Of a stretch of DNA of 64,000 nt, positions 34,904 to 44,342 are shown in pieces; within the stretch, counting starts at the first letter, position 1, and every line of letters begins with the position of its first letter. A program made the translations under genes and the position numbers. The notes under the pieces are model-generated. The model was not told where the DNA came from, ran no database searches, and saw only the letters and a program-made list of their open reading frames with translations. The stretch comes from Kiritimatiellia bacterium (GTDB lineage Bacteria > Verrucomicrobiota > Kiritimatiellia > CAIVKH01), in the NCBI GenBank assembly GCA_023953695.1, contig JAMLJG010000012.1:1-64000 (forward strand). The letters are read 5' to 3'.

Positions 34904-35758
34904 ATGAACAAATCCCCTGAAACCGCGAATCTCGCCGTCTTCTGCGACTTCGAGAACATCGCTCTCGGCGTGCGCGATACGCGAGTCGAGAAATTCGACA
35001 TCCGGCTCGTGCTGGAGAAGCTGCTCCTCAAGGGCAGCATCGTCGTCAAAAAGGCGTATTGCGACTGGGCGCGATACAAGGACTCCAAACCCGCCATGCA
35101 CGAAGCGGCGTTCGAGCTGATCGAAATCCCGCACGTCCGCCAGTCCGGAAAGAACTCGGCGGACATCCGCATGGTCGTGGATGCCCTCGATCTCTGCTAC
35201 ACCAAGCCGCACGTTGACACCTTCGTCATCATCAGCGGCGACTCCGATTTTTCGCCGCTCGTCAGCAAGCTGCGCGAAAACAACAAGACCGTCATCGGTG
35301 TCGGTGTGAAAAACTCGAGCTCGGACCTGCTGATCGCCAACTGCGACGAGTTCATCTACTACGACGATCTCGCCCGCGTTCGCGCGCCGCGCCGACCGCG
35401 CAGCACAACCTCGCGAAAGGCCGTCGTCGAGTCGAGCGCGCCGAGCGCGGAGCCCAAATCAGACAAGGCCGGATCGGAGAAAGCCGACGCGAAGGCCTCC
35501 GAGCCTGGAAAACCTCAAGAGGCCATTGATCTGGCAATGGAGACGATCGAGGCCATCGCGGAAGAGCGCGGCTCCGAGGAAAAGATTTGGGGCTCCATGG
35601 TCAAACAAACCCTGCGCCGACGTCGCCCCGGTTTCAACGAAACCTATTATGGGTTCCGCTCGTTCAATAAACTTCTCGAAGAAGCCGCGAACCGCGGATT
35701 ACTCGAACTCGAACCCGACGAAAAATCCGGCGGCGTCATCATTCGCCGGATCCGCTGA
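34904..35758 (+). CDS. NYN-domain (PIN-like) nuclease with C-terminal OST-HTH/LOTUS domain
   Basis: The start at 34904 gives 284 residues; the upstream frame overlaps the previous gene. Residues 10-160 form a NYN/LabA domain: LAVFCDFENIALGVRD, SADIRMVVDALDLCY, FVIISGDSDFSPLVSKLREN, with the Asp residues that chelate metal in this RNase fold. A charged linker (about 170-205) leads to the C-terminal LOTUS/OST-HTH module (IWGSMVKQTLRRRRPGFNET, YGFRSFNKLLEEAANRGLLE), which binds RNA. This architecture is known from bacterial homologues of eukaryotic Limkain-type proteins; its substrate in bacteria is not established. Confidence 0.85.
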   Translation: MNKSPETANLAVFCDFENIALGVRDTRVEKFDIRLVLEKLLLKGSIVVKKAYCDWARYKDSKPAMHEAAFELIEIPHVRQSGKNSADIRMVVDALDLCYTKPHVDTFVIISGDSDFSPLVSKLRENNKTVIGVGVKNSSSDLLIANCDEFIYYDDLARVRAPRRPRSTTSRKAVVESSAPSAEPKSDKAGSEKADAKASEPGKPQEAIDLAMETIEAIAEERGSEEKIWGSMVKQTLRRRRPGFNETYYGFRSFNKLLEEAANRGLLELEPDEKSGGVIIRRIR

Positions 35759-35797
35759 CCCCGCGCACACTACTCCCCGACCGCCTACACGGCGGGC

Positions 35798-36544
35798 TCA
35801 GGGCCGGCGCAACACCTTCAGCGCATCGCGCAAAATCGCGGCGCGCTCATAATTCTCCGTCGCAATCGCGCGAGAGAGTTCGTCCTGCAGCTTGTCGGCC
35901 TCGGATCGCGGGCGAGAGCCGCGCAGGTCGCCGAGCAAATCCGTCAGCAATTCGATCTCGCGCGACTCCTCCTCATCCTCTTCGTCGCCCTGCTCGCTCC
36001 AGAAGTTGCGAATATCGGCAATGCCCGCCTCGAGCGCGGTAATCGCCGCGTCATATTCGTGCGCCTCAGAAAATCGCTCCGCAGTCGCGCGCGCGTTCAT
36101 CATCCGAATATAGGGATAGAACTGCATAAATTGCCACGCGAGTTCATCGTCCTCCACATGGCGTGAAACCAACTCAAGCAATTCGAGGTTGTGATCGGTG
36201 TCTTCCACCACACCATCGAGATCGCGCAGCGCGTATAGCGAGATGTAGCGGTAATAATACTGTGCCGATTCCTGCTGAAGCTCGGCGCACCCCGCCGCAT
36301 CAATCGTGAATGCATCCATGTCGAGGCCTTCGTCCTCTTCGCGTTGCAGATAATGTACGAGGAGCGATTCCCGGCCAAAGGGGCGCTGCCCATCCGGCCG
36401 CCCACTGGGCTCCATCTGCAGGACACCCAAATCGAGGCGCAACTGCACCTTCCGCCGCCCGTCTCGCCCGACAACCCAACGCGCACTGATAGACGTAGGA
36501 TCGTACGCCCAGTTGCCCAAAATTGAATCAAGATCAGCACTCAT
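35798..36544 (-). CDS. UVR-motif protein of unknown function
   Basis: The 248-residue acidic protein ends in a UVR motif (LQDELSRAIATENYERAAIL, residues about 220-240), the helical hairpin through which UvrB contacts UvrC and which also occurs in McsA and ClpC-type adaptors. The rest (YYYRYISLYALRDLDGVVED; helical repeat-like middle) is characteristic of a family found in Planctomycetes and Verrucomicrobia with no assigned function. No cysteine clusters are seen, so it is not McsA. It may be a protein-interaction adaptor. Confidence 0.7.
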   Translation of the reverse strand: MSADLDSILGNWAYDPTSISARWVVGRDGRRKVQLRLDLGVLQMEPSGRPDGQRPFGRESLLVHYLQREEDEGLDMDAFTIDAAGCAELQQESAQYYYRYISLYALRDLDGVVEDTDHNLELLELVSRHVEDDELAWQFMQFYPYIRMMNARATAERFSEAHEYDAAITALEAGIADIRNFWSEQGDEEDEEESREIELLTDLLGDLRGSRPRSEADKLQDELSRAIATENYERAAILRDALKVLRRP

Positions 36545-36682
36545 CCTTTTTCCCTGCCGCTATCCTCAACATAGGTCTGTAGATTCTTCAACGCAAATCG
36601 AACACGCTTTCGGACTTCACGTTCCTTAACGCTTGGCTTAACTCTACTTTTTCGATAGGGTACCGGCGGAGGCACGACGACC

Positions 36683-37084
36683 ATGACACGAGTAAAACCA
36701 GGCAAAGAAGTGGTGATTCGGATGCCCAACGAAATTGGGCTTCTGTCCCAAATCGCCAAATTGATCGCCGAAAAGGGGATCAATGTCCTCGCTATTAGCG
36801 GATGGACGGAAGGCTCCACGGCCGTGATTCACGCGGTGACGAGCGACAACCTGCGCACGGCTGATGCGTTGCGCGGTGCGGGCTTGGCCCCGATCGAACA
36901 GGACGTGGTGCTGCTCGAAGTGGAAAACAAACCAGGGATGCTGCGGAAAGTCACGGAACGGCTCGCTGGAGAGGGAATCAATCTGAACCATCTCTATGCG
37001 GCCGCACTGGCGGACCGCGAGGCCATCCTTGTGGTGTTCTCCAGCACCAACAACGCGAGGGTTCTGCAGTATTTCCCGACCTAG
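36683..37084 (+). CDS. Protein of two ACT domains
   Basis: The 133-residue protein is made of two ACT-like repeats: VVIRMPNEIGLLSQIAKLIA (residues about 10-65) and VVLLEVENKPGMLRKVTERL (about 73-130), each with the conserved Gly between strand 1 and helix 1. ACT domains bind amino acids or serve as regulatory dimers. No catalytic domain is attached, so it is probably a small ligand-binding regulator. Unlinked to biosynthetic genes here. Confidence 0.85.
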   Translation: MTRVKPGKEVVIRMPNEIGLLSQIAKLIAEKGINVLAISGWTEGSTAVIHAVTSDNLRTADALRGAGLAPIEQDVVLLEVENKPGMLRKVTERLAGEGINLNHLYAAALADREAILVVFSSTNNARVLQYFPT

Positions 37085-37122
37085 CAGCGGAGAAAAAAAG
37101 CACGGCAACGCGAGGAGCGGAA

Positions 37123-37821
37123 TTAGGATACTCCCGCGGCCGGTCGCCCTCGAATGGGTTTGAGAAAAATAGGCAGGGGCTGGTTGCGAAGAGCAACGGG
37201 GATCCCATTCACACCAAAAACGCGGTCCCATGTCCTTTCAAAGCAGTGGGCGGCATCGGGCAGCGCTGCCGCGAGGTTCAACGCGCGATCATAAAATGCC
37301 CGCGGACGCCGATGCACGCATTCGCGGGCAACCGCAAACTGGGCCCCACCAAAGAATACGAACGTCTCGGGCATCATTTCTCTGTCGAAGAGATTGCGCC
37401 AGAAAGACGTCATGGGCAGTGGGCGCGCGTCGGGATTTTTGCTCCACCGTTGAAATAGACGCGCACCCAGCGCGTCGTCGCAATCCACCAGAAAACCAAG
37501 CCATCGAAAGTCGGAAATTCGCTCCTTCCCCTCCGCAATCGCGCGCAATCGCTTGTGCATATCCGGCGCGTGATCGAACGGATGGCCCTGTGTGAACACG
37601 AGAACATCCGGCAGTTCCTCGTAGTGCGACACGAGGTGGTGCAAATAGGTGTGCGCCTCGCGACCCACGTTCGGCAGTGCGCTATACAAAGAATCCGATT
37701 GGCCAGACTTGTCATACACGTGAACGCGAATCGCGCGCGGAACATGGCGCAGCCACTTCACGTCCTCCTGAAACCGCGCGACGACCAGCTCCACGCGCGG
37801 CGGCTGCAGTGCGTCGCTCAT
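37123..37821 (-). CDS. DUF3431-type protein
   Basis: The 232-residue product matches the DUF3431 pattern: VELVVARFQEDVKWLRHV, VHVYDKSG, LPNVGREAHTYLHHLVSHYE, LPDVLVFTQGHPFDH. These proteins resemble a minimal glycosyltransferase-like fold and are found beside polysaccharide genes in fungi and bacteria, but no activity is established. Its ATG abuts the hslO stop with no gap, so it is translated from the same transcript. Confidence 0.8.
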   Translation of the reverse strand: MSDALQPPRVELVVARFQEDVKWLRHVPRAIRVHVYDKSGQSDSLYSALPNVGREAHTYLHHLVSHYEELPDVLVFTQGHPFDHAPDMHKRLRAIAEGKERISDFRWLGFLVDCDDALGARLFQRWSKNPDARPLPMTSFWRNLFDREMMPETFVFFGGAQFAVARECVHRRPRAFYDRALNLAAALPDAAHCFERTWDRVFGVNGIPVALRNQPLPIFLKPIRGRPAAGVS

Positions 37822-38733
37822 TCAGGTTCCGGTTGCGGGCGAGGCGTCCTCGCGCCGATTCCACTCCTGGATGCACTCGTCAATACTCAGCGAATAGCGC
37901 TCGCCGCAGAATCGGCAGTTCACGACCACAGGCTCCTGCTTGCGCACGATATCCATGCGCTCGCTATACGGCAACGCGCGCAGCACAGACCCCATTTTCG
38001 CGCGCGTACACGAACATTGAAATCTCGGTTCAGCCGCGCTCTTTAGCGTGATCCGACTCGGCGCCTCCTCTCCAAACAACACCGCACGGAGAATATTCTC
38101 TACAAGACTATCGCTTTCCTCCCGTCGCGAAAGCAGCTCGCGCGCGGCAGGCGCAGCCAACCGATCCCGCACGCGCTGGAAGCGGGCGAGATCGCACCCC
38201 GGCAACGCTTGGAGCAGAATACCGCGGCAGATATGAACCGGCTTCTCCGGGTTCGACGACAAGGCAATCATGGCCGCCAGGGCCGATTCCGTCTGATCGC
38301 TCATGCAGAGGAAATAGCCCAAATCGTCCACAACATCCAACAGCTCCGCACTCGTGGATCCGTGCGCAACCACCGCGCCCTTTCGGGTGCGAATCACTTG
38401 AACGCTGCCCGACGCGCCATAGAGCGCATCGCTATTCTCTGCCTGGCCAAGCTGTGCAGGCGCGATAAACGCGCGGGTCGCGCCATCGGGCCCGCAATCC
38501 ACAACAATCGTGCGCAGCAACCCTTCATACGCCCATCGGATATTCAGACGCTGCCCCTCGCCCAGCGAAGCGGCCACCAGAACGCCAGCGGCGATCGAGC
38601 GACCGAGCAAATGCGCCGCGACCGGATCGCAATCATGGCGCCGGATGGCTTCTCCCACCGTCGCCGACACGACTCCATACGCAACCGCAATATCGAATCC
38701 CTCCACGCGTCCCAATAGGCATTGATCAGTCAT
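37822..38733 (-). CDS. hslO: Redox-regulated chaperone Hsp33
   Basis: The 303-residue product starts at 38733 (MTDQCLLGRVEGFDIAVAYG). The N-terminal substrate-binding fold is followed by the zinc centre in which the ligands are CSC in FQCSCTRAKM and CRFC in VVNCRFCGERY (about residues 245-285). Oxidation of these cysteines releases zinc and activates Hsp33 as a holdase. All four are present, so redox control should be intact. Overlapping-stop/start arrangement with the DUF3431 gene downstream. Confidence 0.93.
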   Translation of the reverse strand: MTDQCLLGRVEGFDIAVAYGVVSATVGEAIRRHDCDPVAAHLLGRSIAAGVLVAASLGEGQRLNIRWAYEGLLRTIVVDCGPDGATRAFIAPAQLGQAENSDALYGASGSVQVIRTRKGAVVAHGSTSAELLDVVDDLGYFLCMSDQTESALAAMIALSSNPEKPVHICRGILLQALPGCDLARFQRVRDRLAAPAARELLSRREESDSLVENILRAVLFGEEAPSRITLKSAAEPRFQCSCTRAKMGSVLRALPYSERMDIVRKQEPVVVNCRFCGERYSLSIDECIQEWNRREDASPATGT

Positions 38734-38782
38734 AGGCGGGCATCCTACTACATGCGCACTGCGCACTCCACTCTGCGCTTCG

Positions 38783-39790
38783 CTACAGCGCCGCTCGCGG
38801 GCGCTGGGCAAGCAGATGATCCGCAATCGCCAAACCGCTCAAGAATGCGTTTTCGACGCGCGGGTTGGAGCACCAATCCCCAATCGCGCCGAGCGCCAGC
38901 TCGTCATCCCACAAGAATCCCGTTCCGAGCGCATTGGCGGGCGCCGCACTGCGCCACCGATGCGCCAGCAAGCGCGCGGGGCGCACATCGCCGATCCCCA
39001 CGGCTTCGCAGAACGAGTGGAGCAGCAGCTCCTTCACGCGATCGGGATCCTCTTCCAAATGCTCTCGCGACCAGATCGGCGAGGCGTGCAGAACCCAAGC
39101 CTCTCGCTCTGCCCGGCCCGGCTTGCTCCCTCCATTCGCGATCCAGACCAAAGGGCTGTTGCGCACAAATGCGGCATCAAACGCGGTCTCCAACTCGAAC
39201 TCAAATGCCACCAACGCCGCCCAGCACGCCTGCATCCGCACCGATGCGGCGCGCCCGCTCAATAGCGGCGAAGACGCCAGGAGCGGCGCCGCTTGTTCGG
39301 CCGATGTTGCGACGATCACGATTTCATATTCGTCGGGCAGCGGCCCCTGTGCGGAAACCAGCGTCCATCCGCCATCCGGCGTTCGCTCCACGCGCGTGAT
39401 GAGCGTGTCGAGCTGGGTGTGAACTTCGTTCGCGATTCCTCGAAGCATCGCATCCATGCCCGGCACGCCGACATATCGCACAGCATCATCCTGCAAGAGG
39501 GTGATCTGCCCGCGATCGCTTGCGGCCATGCGATGCTCCCAAACGCTGACCAACCCCTGCTCCCTCCAACTTTCCACGCGATTGCGAAAGCGCTCATTGC
39601 GGACCGTGAAGAACTGGCAGCCGTGATCGAACAGGCACTCCCCTTCGCGCCGACTCGCCATACGGCCACCGACACATCCATTCTTCTCGAAGAGCGAAAC
39701 CGGATACCCGCGCTCCGCCAAGGCTCGCGCGGCGGTGACGCCCGCCATTCCAGCGCCAAGGATGGCGACCGATGGGCGAATCTCAATCAT
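38783..39790 (-). CDS. FAD-dependent oxidoreductase, renalase/amine-oxidase-like
   Basis: The 335-residue protein has an N-terminal Rossmann motif (VAILGAGMAGVTAARALAER), the second FAD contact EKNGCVGGRMASRR, and a C-terminal FAD strand (ALGAIGDWCSNPRVENAFLS GLAIADHL). This is the NAD(P)/FAD-dependent oxidoreductase group close to renalase, often linked to repair of isomerised NAD(P)H. The start at 39790 is chosen for GGTGAG upstream; an ATG 11 codons earlier has no ribosome site. The exact substrate is not evident. Confidence 0.85.
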   Translation of the reverse strand: MIEIRPSVAILGAGMAGVTAARALAERGYPVSLFEKNGCVGGRMASRREGECLFDHGCQFFTVRNERFRNRVESWREQGLVSVWEHRMAASDRGQITLLQDDAVRYVGVPGMDAMLRGIANEVHTQLDTLITRVERTPDGGWTLVSAQGPLPDEYEIVIVATSAEQAAPLLASSPLLSGRAASVRMQACWAALVAFEFELETAFDAAFVRNSPLVWIANGGSKPGRAEREAWVLHASPIWSREHLEEDPDRVKELLLHSFCEAVGIGDVRPARLLAHRWRSAAPANALGTGFLWDDELALGAIGDWCSNPRVENAFLSGLAIADHLLAQRPRAAL

Positions 39791-39900
39791 CGTCGTCTCA
39801 CCGGGGTGCGCTCGAAACTTCATAGCTTGATCAAACTATACCCGCTCCCGCGCGCGCACGACTCCTCTTTTTCAGTGCCGCGCACAATTTCCGCGCCTCG

Positions 39901-40422
39901 CTAAAAGGATATGGGGGCGAAGAGGGGATAGCGCGACAACTTCGCACGGCCCTCGAGAAACGCGAGTTCAATGAGAAAATCAATCTCGAGCACACGCGCG
40001 CCCAAGCGTTCAATCAATTGCGCCGCGGCCAATGCCGTGCCACCCGTCGCCAGCAGGTCATCAATCAACAGCACGCTCTCGCCCGGCTCGAAGGCATCGC
40101 GATGAACCTCAATCGTTGCGCTGCCATATTCCAGCTCGTAGGTTTGCTCAATCGTCTCGTAGGGCAGTTTTCCCTTCTTCCGAATGGGCACCAACCCGAT
40201 CCCCAGCTCGTGCGCCACCGCCGCGCCCAGAAGAAACCCGCGCGATTCGATCGCGGCAATGCGCTGAATCGAGCGGCCGCGCTGCCGATCCACAAAGAGC
40301 TTCACCACCTCCCGAAACAGCGCGGGGTCCCGCAAGAGCGGTGTGATGTCCTTAAAAAGAATGCCCGGTTTCGGAAAATCGGGCACATCGCGAATCGCCG
40401 CTTTGATCTGTTCAAGACTCAT
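39901..40422 (-). CDS. apt: Adenine phosphoribosyltransferase
   Basis: The 173-residue enzyme salvages adenine with PRPP to AMP. The N-terminus IRDVPDFPKPGILFKDITPL and the PRPP loop VLLIDDLLATGGTA (residues about 118-131) are diagnostic; the ESRGFL motif is at about 58. Its ATG overlaps the stop of the sigma-factor gene (ATGA, 40419-40422), so it is translated as a second gene behind sigma. Confidence 0.97.
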   Translation of the reverse strand: MSLEQIKAAIRDVPDFPKPGILFKDITPLLRDPALFREVVKLFVDRQRGRSIQRIAAIESRGFLLGAAVAHELGIGLVPIRKKGKLPYETIEQTYELEYGSATIEVHRDAFEPGESVLLIDDLLATGGTALAAAQLIERLGARVLEIDFLIELAFLEGRAKLSRYPLFAPISF

Positions 40423-41276
40423 ACTTCGACGCTCTCCGGTTCGTGGATTTGCTCGTTCTCTTCCATCATCTGCCGCAATTTCGCAACCGCTTCATTCTGA
40501 ATCTGGCGCACCCGCTCGCGCGTGACCTTCATGCGCTGCCCAATCTCCTCCAACGTCTGTACGCGCGTATCGCGCAACCCATAGCGATATCTCAAAATGT
40601 CTCGCTCGCGTGGACTGAGCCGATCCAAAAGTGAATCCACTTCCTTCTTCAGTTGCTGATCGTTGATCTCGTCATATGGTGTGCGCGCTTTTTCATCGCC
40701 GATCAAATCGCCAAATTCACTGCTGTCGCCATCGTTGCCAATCGGCGCATCCAGCGAGGCGGGCTTGAGCGACACCGTCTGCCAGTGCGTCACCACGCTG
40801 GGCTCGACCTGCAGCTCAATCGCAAGTTCATCCACCGACGGCTCGCGACCCAGCCGCTCGGTCAACTGGTGCTCCACGCGCCGCATCCGCGCGATTTTAT
40901 CCACCAAGTGCGCGGGCAACCGAATTGTCTTGCTCTGATTGGCCAGCGCGCGCTTGATCGCCTGCTTGATCCACCACGCGGCATACGTGCTAAGCTTTCC
41001 GCCCTTCTTCGGATCAAACCGCTCCACGGCCTTCATCAAGCCGATGTTTCCCTCGGAGATCAAATCGAGCAGGGGCAACCCATACCGCGCGTAATCATGC
41101 GCGATTTTCACAACAAGGCGCAGGTTGGCCCGAATCATCAGGCTCCTGGCCTCCGCATCGCCCTTCTTTATCTTGGCTGCAAGTTTGATTTCTTGCTCGG
41201 GCGTCAACAGAGGAGTCTGCCCGATTTCGCGCAGATAAATCCTAACTGTTTTGTCTGACTCCATCATTTCGCACAA
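40419..41276 (-). CDS. RNA polymerase sigma-70 family factor (RpoD/RpoS-like)
   Basis: The 285-residue protein has regions 1.2 (VRIYLREIGQTPLLTPEQEI), 2 (ANLRLVVKIAHDYARYGLPL, YAAWWIKQAI), 3 and 4 (LSPRERDILRYRYGL, LEEIGQRMKVTRERVRQIQN). Region 1.1 and the non-conserved insertion are missing, so it is shorter than a primary RpoD and fits a group 1/2 (RpoS- or RpoD-like) factor. An extra purine salvage gene follows in overlap. Whether this is the housekeeping sigma cannot be told here. Confidence 0.92.
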   Translation of the reverse strand: MCEMMESDKTVRIYLREIGQTPLLTPEQEIKLAAKIKKGDAEARSLMIRANLRLVVKIAHDYARYGLPLLDLISEGNIGLMKAVERFDPKKGGKLSTYAAWWIKQAIKRALANQSKTIRLPAHLVDKIARMRRVEHQLTERLGREPSVDELAIELQVEPSVVTHWQTVSLKPASLDAPIGNDGDSSEFGDLIGDEKARTPYDEINDQQLKKEVDSLLDRLSPRERDILRYRYGLRDTRVQTLEEIGQRMKVTRERVRQIQNEAVAKLRQMMEENEQIHEPESVEV

Positions 41277-41360
41277 CCGCCCTCTGCCGTTTGACCGGCC
41301 GACGGGTCAAATGTTCACATCGCACCCACTATGTATTCATCGCGATCCGCCCAGAGAACC

Positions 41361-42977
41361 TTACAGGTCATCCACCGTGGTAACATTGACTCGGGCCGGG
41401 GCCGACTCTGCTGTAACTCCTTGCAAATCCGTCGCGACGGACACCCACGTATACAGCCCCGTCTGGGTCGGTTTCCAGTCATATCCGATGAAAAAGCCAT
41501 TTGTCGCGCCGACTTCCTGCCCGTCCAACAGCAAGCGAATCGCCAGCGGTCGCGCATTTTCGGACACAATTTCCGCGGCGATCCGCAGTTCATCTCCCAG
41601 CGCCAGCGCTGTCCCATCATTGGGTTCCAGCAGGGCCACTGCCGGGTCTGCGACATCGCGAATCTGCACCTGCATCGGAACTCGAGGCGAGCGGCGAATG
41701 AGTCCATCGGAGCTAACCACGGCCGCCACCAGGTGATGCGGTCCGGGTGGCGGGTTCCGCCACTCCAGCCGATAGGGCGCACTCGTCACGGAGCCGAGCA
41801 CCACGCCGCTCGAAAAGAATGTCACGCGGCGCACGGCCTTGCCGTTGGCCTCCACGCTCGCCTCCATAGAAACGGTGTTGCCTTCCCAAAACTGCCTGTC
41901 GGCTGCGGGCTCAACAATGCGAACCTGAGGACGCACCTCCGCGCCCCCCGCCCGTGGCGTCAACAACACCGCGCGCTCGCGTTCGCCCAGCAGACCATAG
42001 CCGACAATCTCGCCGGACTTATTGATTCCCCGCGCTTCGACAATCAACCACGGCTCATCTGTTTCCAACAGCTCATTCAAATCCGTCATCGTTCCTGCGC
42101 TCGAGCAAAAGGCCCGATCGTCATCCTCGTGGCTGCTGACAAAGAGACCCACCGCAACCCCGTCTTCATTGATGTCGTGCGCGACGCTGTAGACATTCGC
42201 CAGCGTATCGAGGTCTTCCGTCGGCGCGCCCGCCACAATCCGCACGGCGTGAGTCGCGTTGCTCAATTCGGCATAGCCAACAGCAACTCCAGCGCCCGAA
42301 AGCGCAAGCGCGGCGCTGCTCCACTCCGTGGAGTCGGGATCTATGAGGGTCTTCATGCCATTCACACCCATCACAAAGGCGTGACTCACATAATCGCCCT
42401 CCGGATTAAACTCCACCTGCCCCGCAATGTCGCCGACATCGTTCACGGCATATGCCAAACTGGCGCCTCGTTTGCGAAGCGCCTCCGGAACCGAAACGCC
42501 ATCCACCGTCCACACCAGCGCCCGCGTTCCCACATCGCCCTCACCGCCGCCAACCAGCACGCCAAAATTGTTCAGATCGAAGACATACCCCTCGCGAAAC
42601 CCGGCCGGCAACGGAACATCCTTCAACCCGCCCTCCCCGCTCCAAAGAAACGGCTGCACGCGGCCCTCCTCATCCTCCGCCTCTCCCGCCACTTGCCCGC
42701 GCTCATTGATCGCATAGGCCCGACTCGTGTCGCCGCCGCACGTTCCGAGATCGCGCATGCCTATGTCCGGCGTCCACAAAAACGCGCGCAGATGCCCCTC
42801 CTTTGTCTCGGCCTCCCCCACAACCCAGCCCTGCTCATTGATCGCATAGGCGCGGCTATTGGCTCCACCCAGAGTCCCCAAATCGCGCACGGAATACGTC
42901 ACATCCTCACCGTCCGCTACAGCGACTACAGCCAGGACAAGCAACAGCGAAATGCTATGGAATGATTTGTAAGACAT
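41361..42977 (-). CDS. Secreted HAF-repeat protein with Ig-like tail
   Basis: The 538-residue product has a signal peptide (FHSISLLLVLAVVAVADG) and N-terminal HAF-type repeats (RDLGTLGGANSRAYAINEQG; RDLGTCGGDTSRAYAINERG; AFLWTPD), each a DLGxLGG...AxxINxxGxxVG unit likely forming a beta-propeller. The C-terminal 170 residues hold two Ig-like domains (VRIVEPAADRQFWEGNTVSM; VALLEPNDGTALALGDELRI). The role of such extracellular proteins is unknown. There is no sorting signal at the C-terminus. Confidence 0.8.
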   Translation of the reverse strand: MSYKSFHSISLLLVLAVVAVADGEDVTYSVRDLGTLGGANSRAYAINEQGWVVGEAETKEGHLRAFLWTPDIGMRDLGTCGGDTSRAYAINERGQVAGEAEDEEGRVQPFLWSGEGGLKDVPLPAGFREGYVFDLNNFGVLVGGGEGDVGTRALVWTVDGVSVPEALRKRGASLAYAVNDVGDIAGQVEFNPEGDYVSHAFVMGVNGMKTLIDPDSTEWSSAALALSGAGVAVGYAELSNATHAVRIVAGAPTEDLDTLANVYSVAHDINEDGVAVGLFVSSHEDDDRAFCSSAGTMTDLNELLETDEPWLIVEARGINKSGEIVGYGLLGERERAVLLTPRAGGAEVRPQVRIVEPAADRQFWEGNTVSMEASVEANGKAVRRVTFFSSGVVLGSVTSAPYRLEWRNPPPGPHHLVAAVVSSDGLIRRSPRVPMQVQIRDVADPAVALLEPNDGTALALGDELRIAAEIVSENARPLAIRLLLDGQEVGATNGFFIGYDWKPTQTGLYTWVSVATDLQGVTAESAPARVNVTTVDDL

Positions 42978-43043
42978 GCTAACGACTCCGCCGATTCGCG
43001 GAACTCACAACAGAGCGGCGCGCGACTCTCTTGGCAAGCCCGA

Positions 43044-43793
43044 TCAGAACGTATAGCTCAACCCCACACTAAAGGTGGTATCCTGCTTTTCCTTCCCCTC
43101 TGCGGGTTCACTGTCGTAATCACCCTCCAGCCGCAGGCGCACGCTGAGCTGTTCATCCATCTCCAACTGAAGCTCGATAAACGCCTTGGCCAAATAGACC
43201 CCCGCCCCATCGCGCAACTCCGGGATATACTCCACCCCCTGTTTCAACAGCGAAACCGCAGTAATCCGGCACTCGTAATACTCCGCCGCGCGCAGCGCAG
43301 GATAGGATTCCCGCTCGCCACCCTTCTTCTCAATTATGCCTGCCGGCCCGATTTCCAGGCGAAGCTCCTGCACACCATCCTGTAGCGCAAGGTAGCCATA
43401 CGAAGGGCTCAGCAAAACGCGATAATCCACATCCGCCACCCCGTCATACAGAAACTCCGCCCGATAGGTCAGATAGCTTCGCGGCCCCATCGTCCGCCGA
43501 TGTTCCACTTCCGCCGTCACGCGTTCGCGCGTGCGCTCGCCAGCCACCTCGCCAATCTCTCCGCGAATCTTCAGGCTCGTCGCGCTTGCCTCCGTCTTCT
43601 TCTTCGCTTCGAGCTGCATGCGCGTCTGCACCGAATCCTTGTTCCCCTCGGTGAGGTTCATCCCCGCCTCAATGCGCCGACTCCAGCCATCCTTCTTCTT
43701 CGCGCGCTTGGCGGCAACGGCATCGTGCGATGCCGGAAGCAACAGGGCGGAAATCAGGAATGCATACAGCCAGAATCTGGAGCGCAATTTCAT
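43044..43793 (-). CDS. DUF481-type outer-membrane beta-barrel protein
   Basis: Starts at 43793 with a signal peptide (LRSRFWLYAFLISALLLPAS). The 249-residue product has WSRRIEAGMNLTEGNKDSVQ, alternating beta strands and a C-terminal aromatic strand (DTTFSVGLSYTF) ending in Phe, typical of outer-membrane barrels of the DUF481/YdiY family. Its function is not established. Its ATG overlaps the sixA-like stop by one base. Confidence 0.8.
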   Translation of the reverse strand: MKLRSRFWLYAFLISALLLPASHDAVAAKRAKKKDGWSRRIEAGMNLTEGNKDSVQTRMQLEAKKKTEASATSLKIRGEIGEVAGERTRERVTAEVEHRRTMGPRSYLTYRAEFLYDGVADVDYRVLLSPSYGYLALQDGVQELRLEIGPAGIIEKKGGERESYPALRAAEYYECRITAVSLLKQGVEYIPELRDGAGVYLAKAFIELQLEMDEQLSVRLRLEGDYDSEPAEGKEKQDTTFSVGLSYTF

Positions 43794-44290
43794 CACCGTG
43801 TCGCAGCCCGCCCGGGAAAACCCACTCGCTTCGGATCCACAAGCGCCCGCAACACAGCCTCCCCGCTCGCAGGAATCTCCACATCCGCAAAGCCGCCCTT
43901 CTTCAATTTCAATCGAAGAGCGCCTCCGGCAACTCGCGAAGAAATGGCTGTCGAAAAATCCGGTTCGTGTCCGACCAACGCCACACACGCATCCGCCGCC
44001 AGCGTGCAAATGACCCTCACAATCGCTTCCTCCGACGCGCCCGGATTCAGGGCGGGACACAATTCGACACAAATCGACCCGCACGCCTTAGCTAAAATCT
44101 CCGCCGTCTGCCTCGCGCGAACCGCTTCCGACGAAATAATGCGGTCCAGGCCCGGATACGCGCGCGCCACACCGCGCGCCACACCTAAAAAGAGCTTTTT
44201 CCCCTTCTTTGTCAGCGGCCGCGCAATATCCGGGCCATCAAACCCCTCTGCCTCAGCCGCCTCCGCATGGCGTATAAATAGAATGCGCAT
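43793..44290 (-). CDS. SixA-type phosphohistidine phosphatase
   Basis: The 165-residue protein has the histidine-phosphatase start MRILFIRHAEAAEAEG (RHxxA, as in SixA) and the second catalytic His in VALVGHEPDFS; SSEAVRARQTAEIL supplies the second Arg. Small size and lack of inserts fit SixA rather than phosphoglycerate mutase. SixA dephosphorylates histidine of phosphotransfer proteins such as NPr in E. coli; the partner here is unknown. Confidence 0.87.
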   Translation of the reverse strand: MRILFIRHAEAAEAEGFDGPDIARPLTKKGKKLFLGVARGVARAYPGLDRIISSEAVRARQTAEILAKACGSICVELCPALNPGASEEAIVRVICTLAADACVALVGHEPDFSTAISSRVAGGALRLKLKKGGFADVEIPASGEAVLRALVDPKRVGFPGRAATR

Positions 44291-44342
44291 GGTTGCCTGA
44301 CTTGACTTTGACCCCGCTTCTGCCTAATTCTGGCCATCCGAT

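Noticed and set aside
41331..42965. 544-codon frame antisense to the HAF-repeat gene
   Set aside because: Shadow frame; the HAF-repeat protein on the other strand has a signal peptide and repeat motifs.
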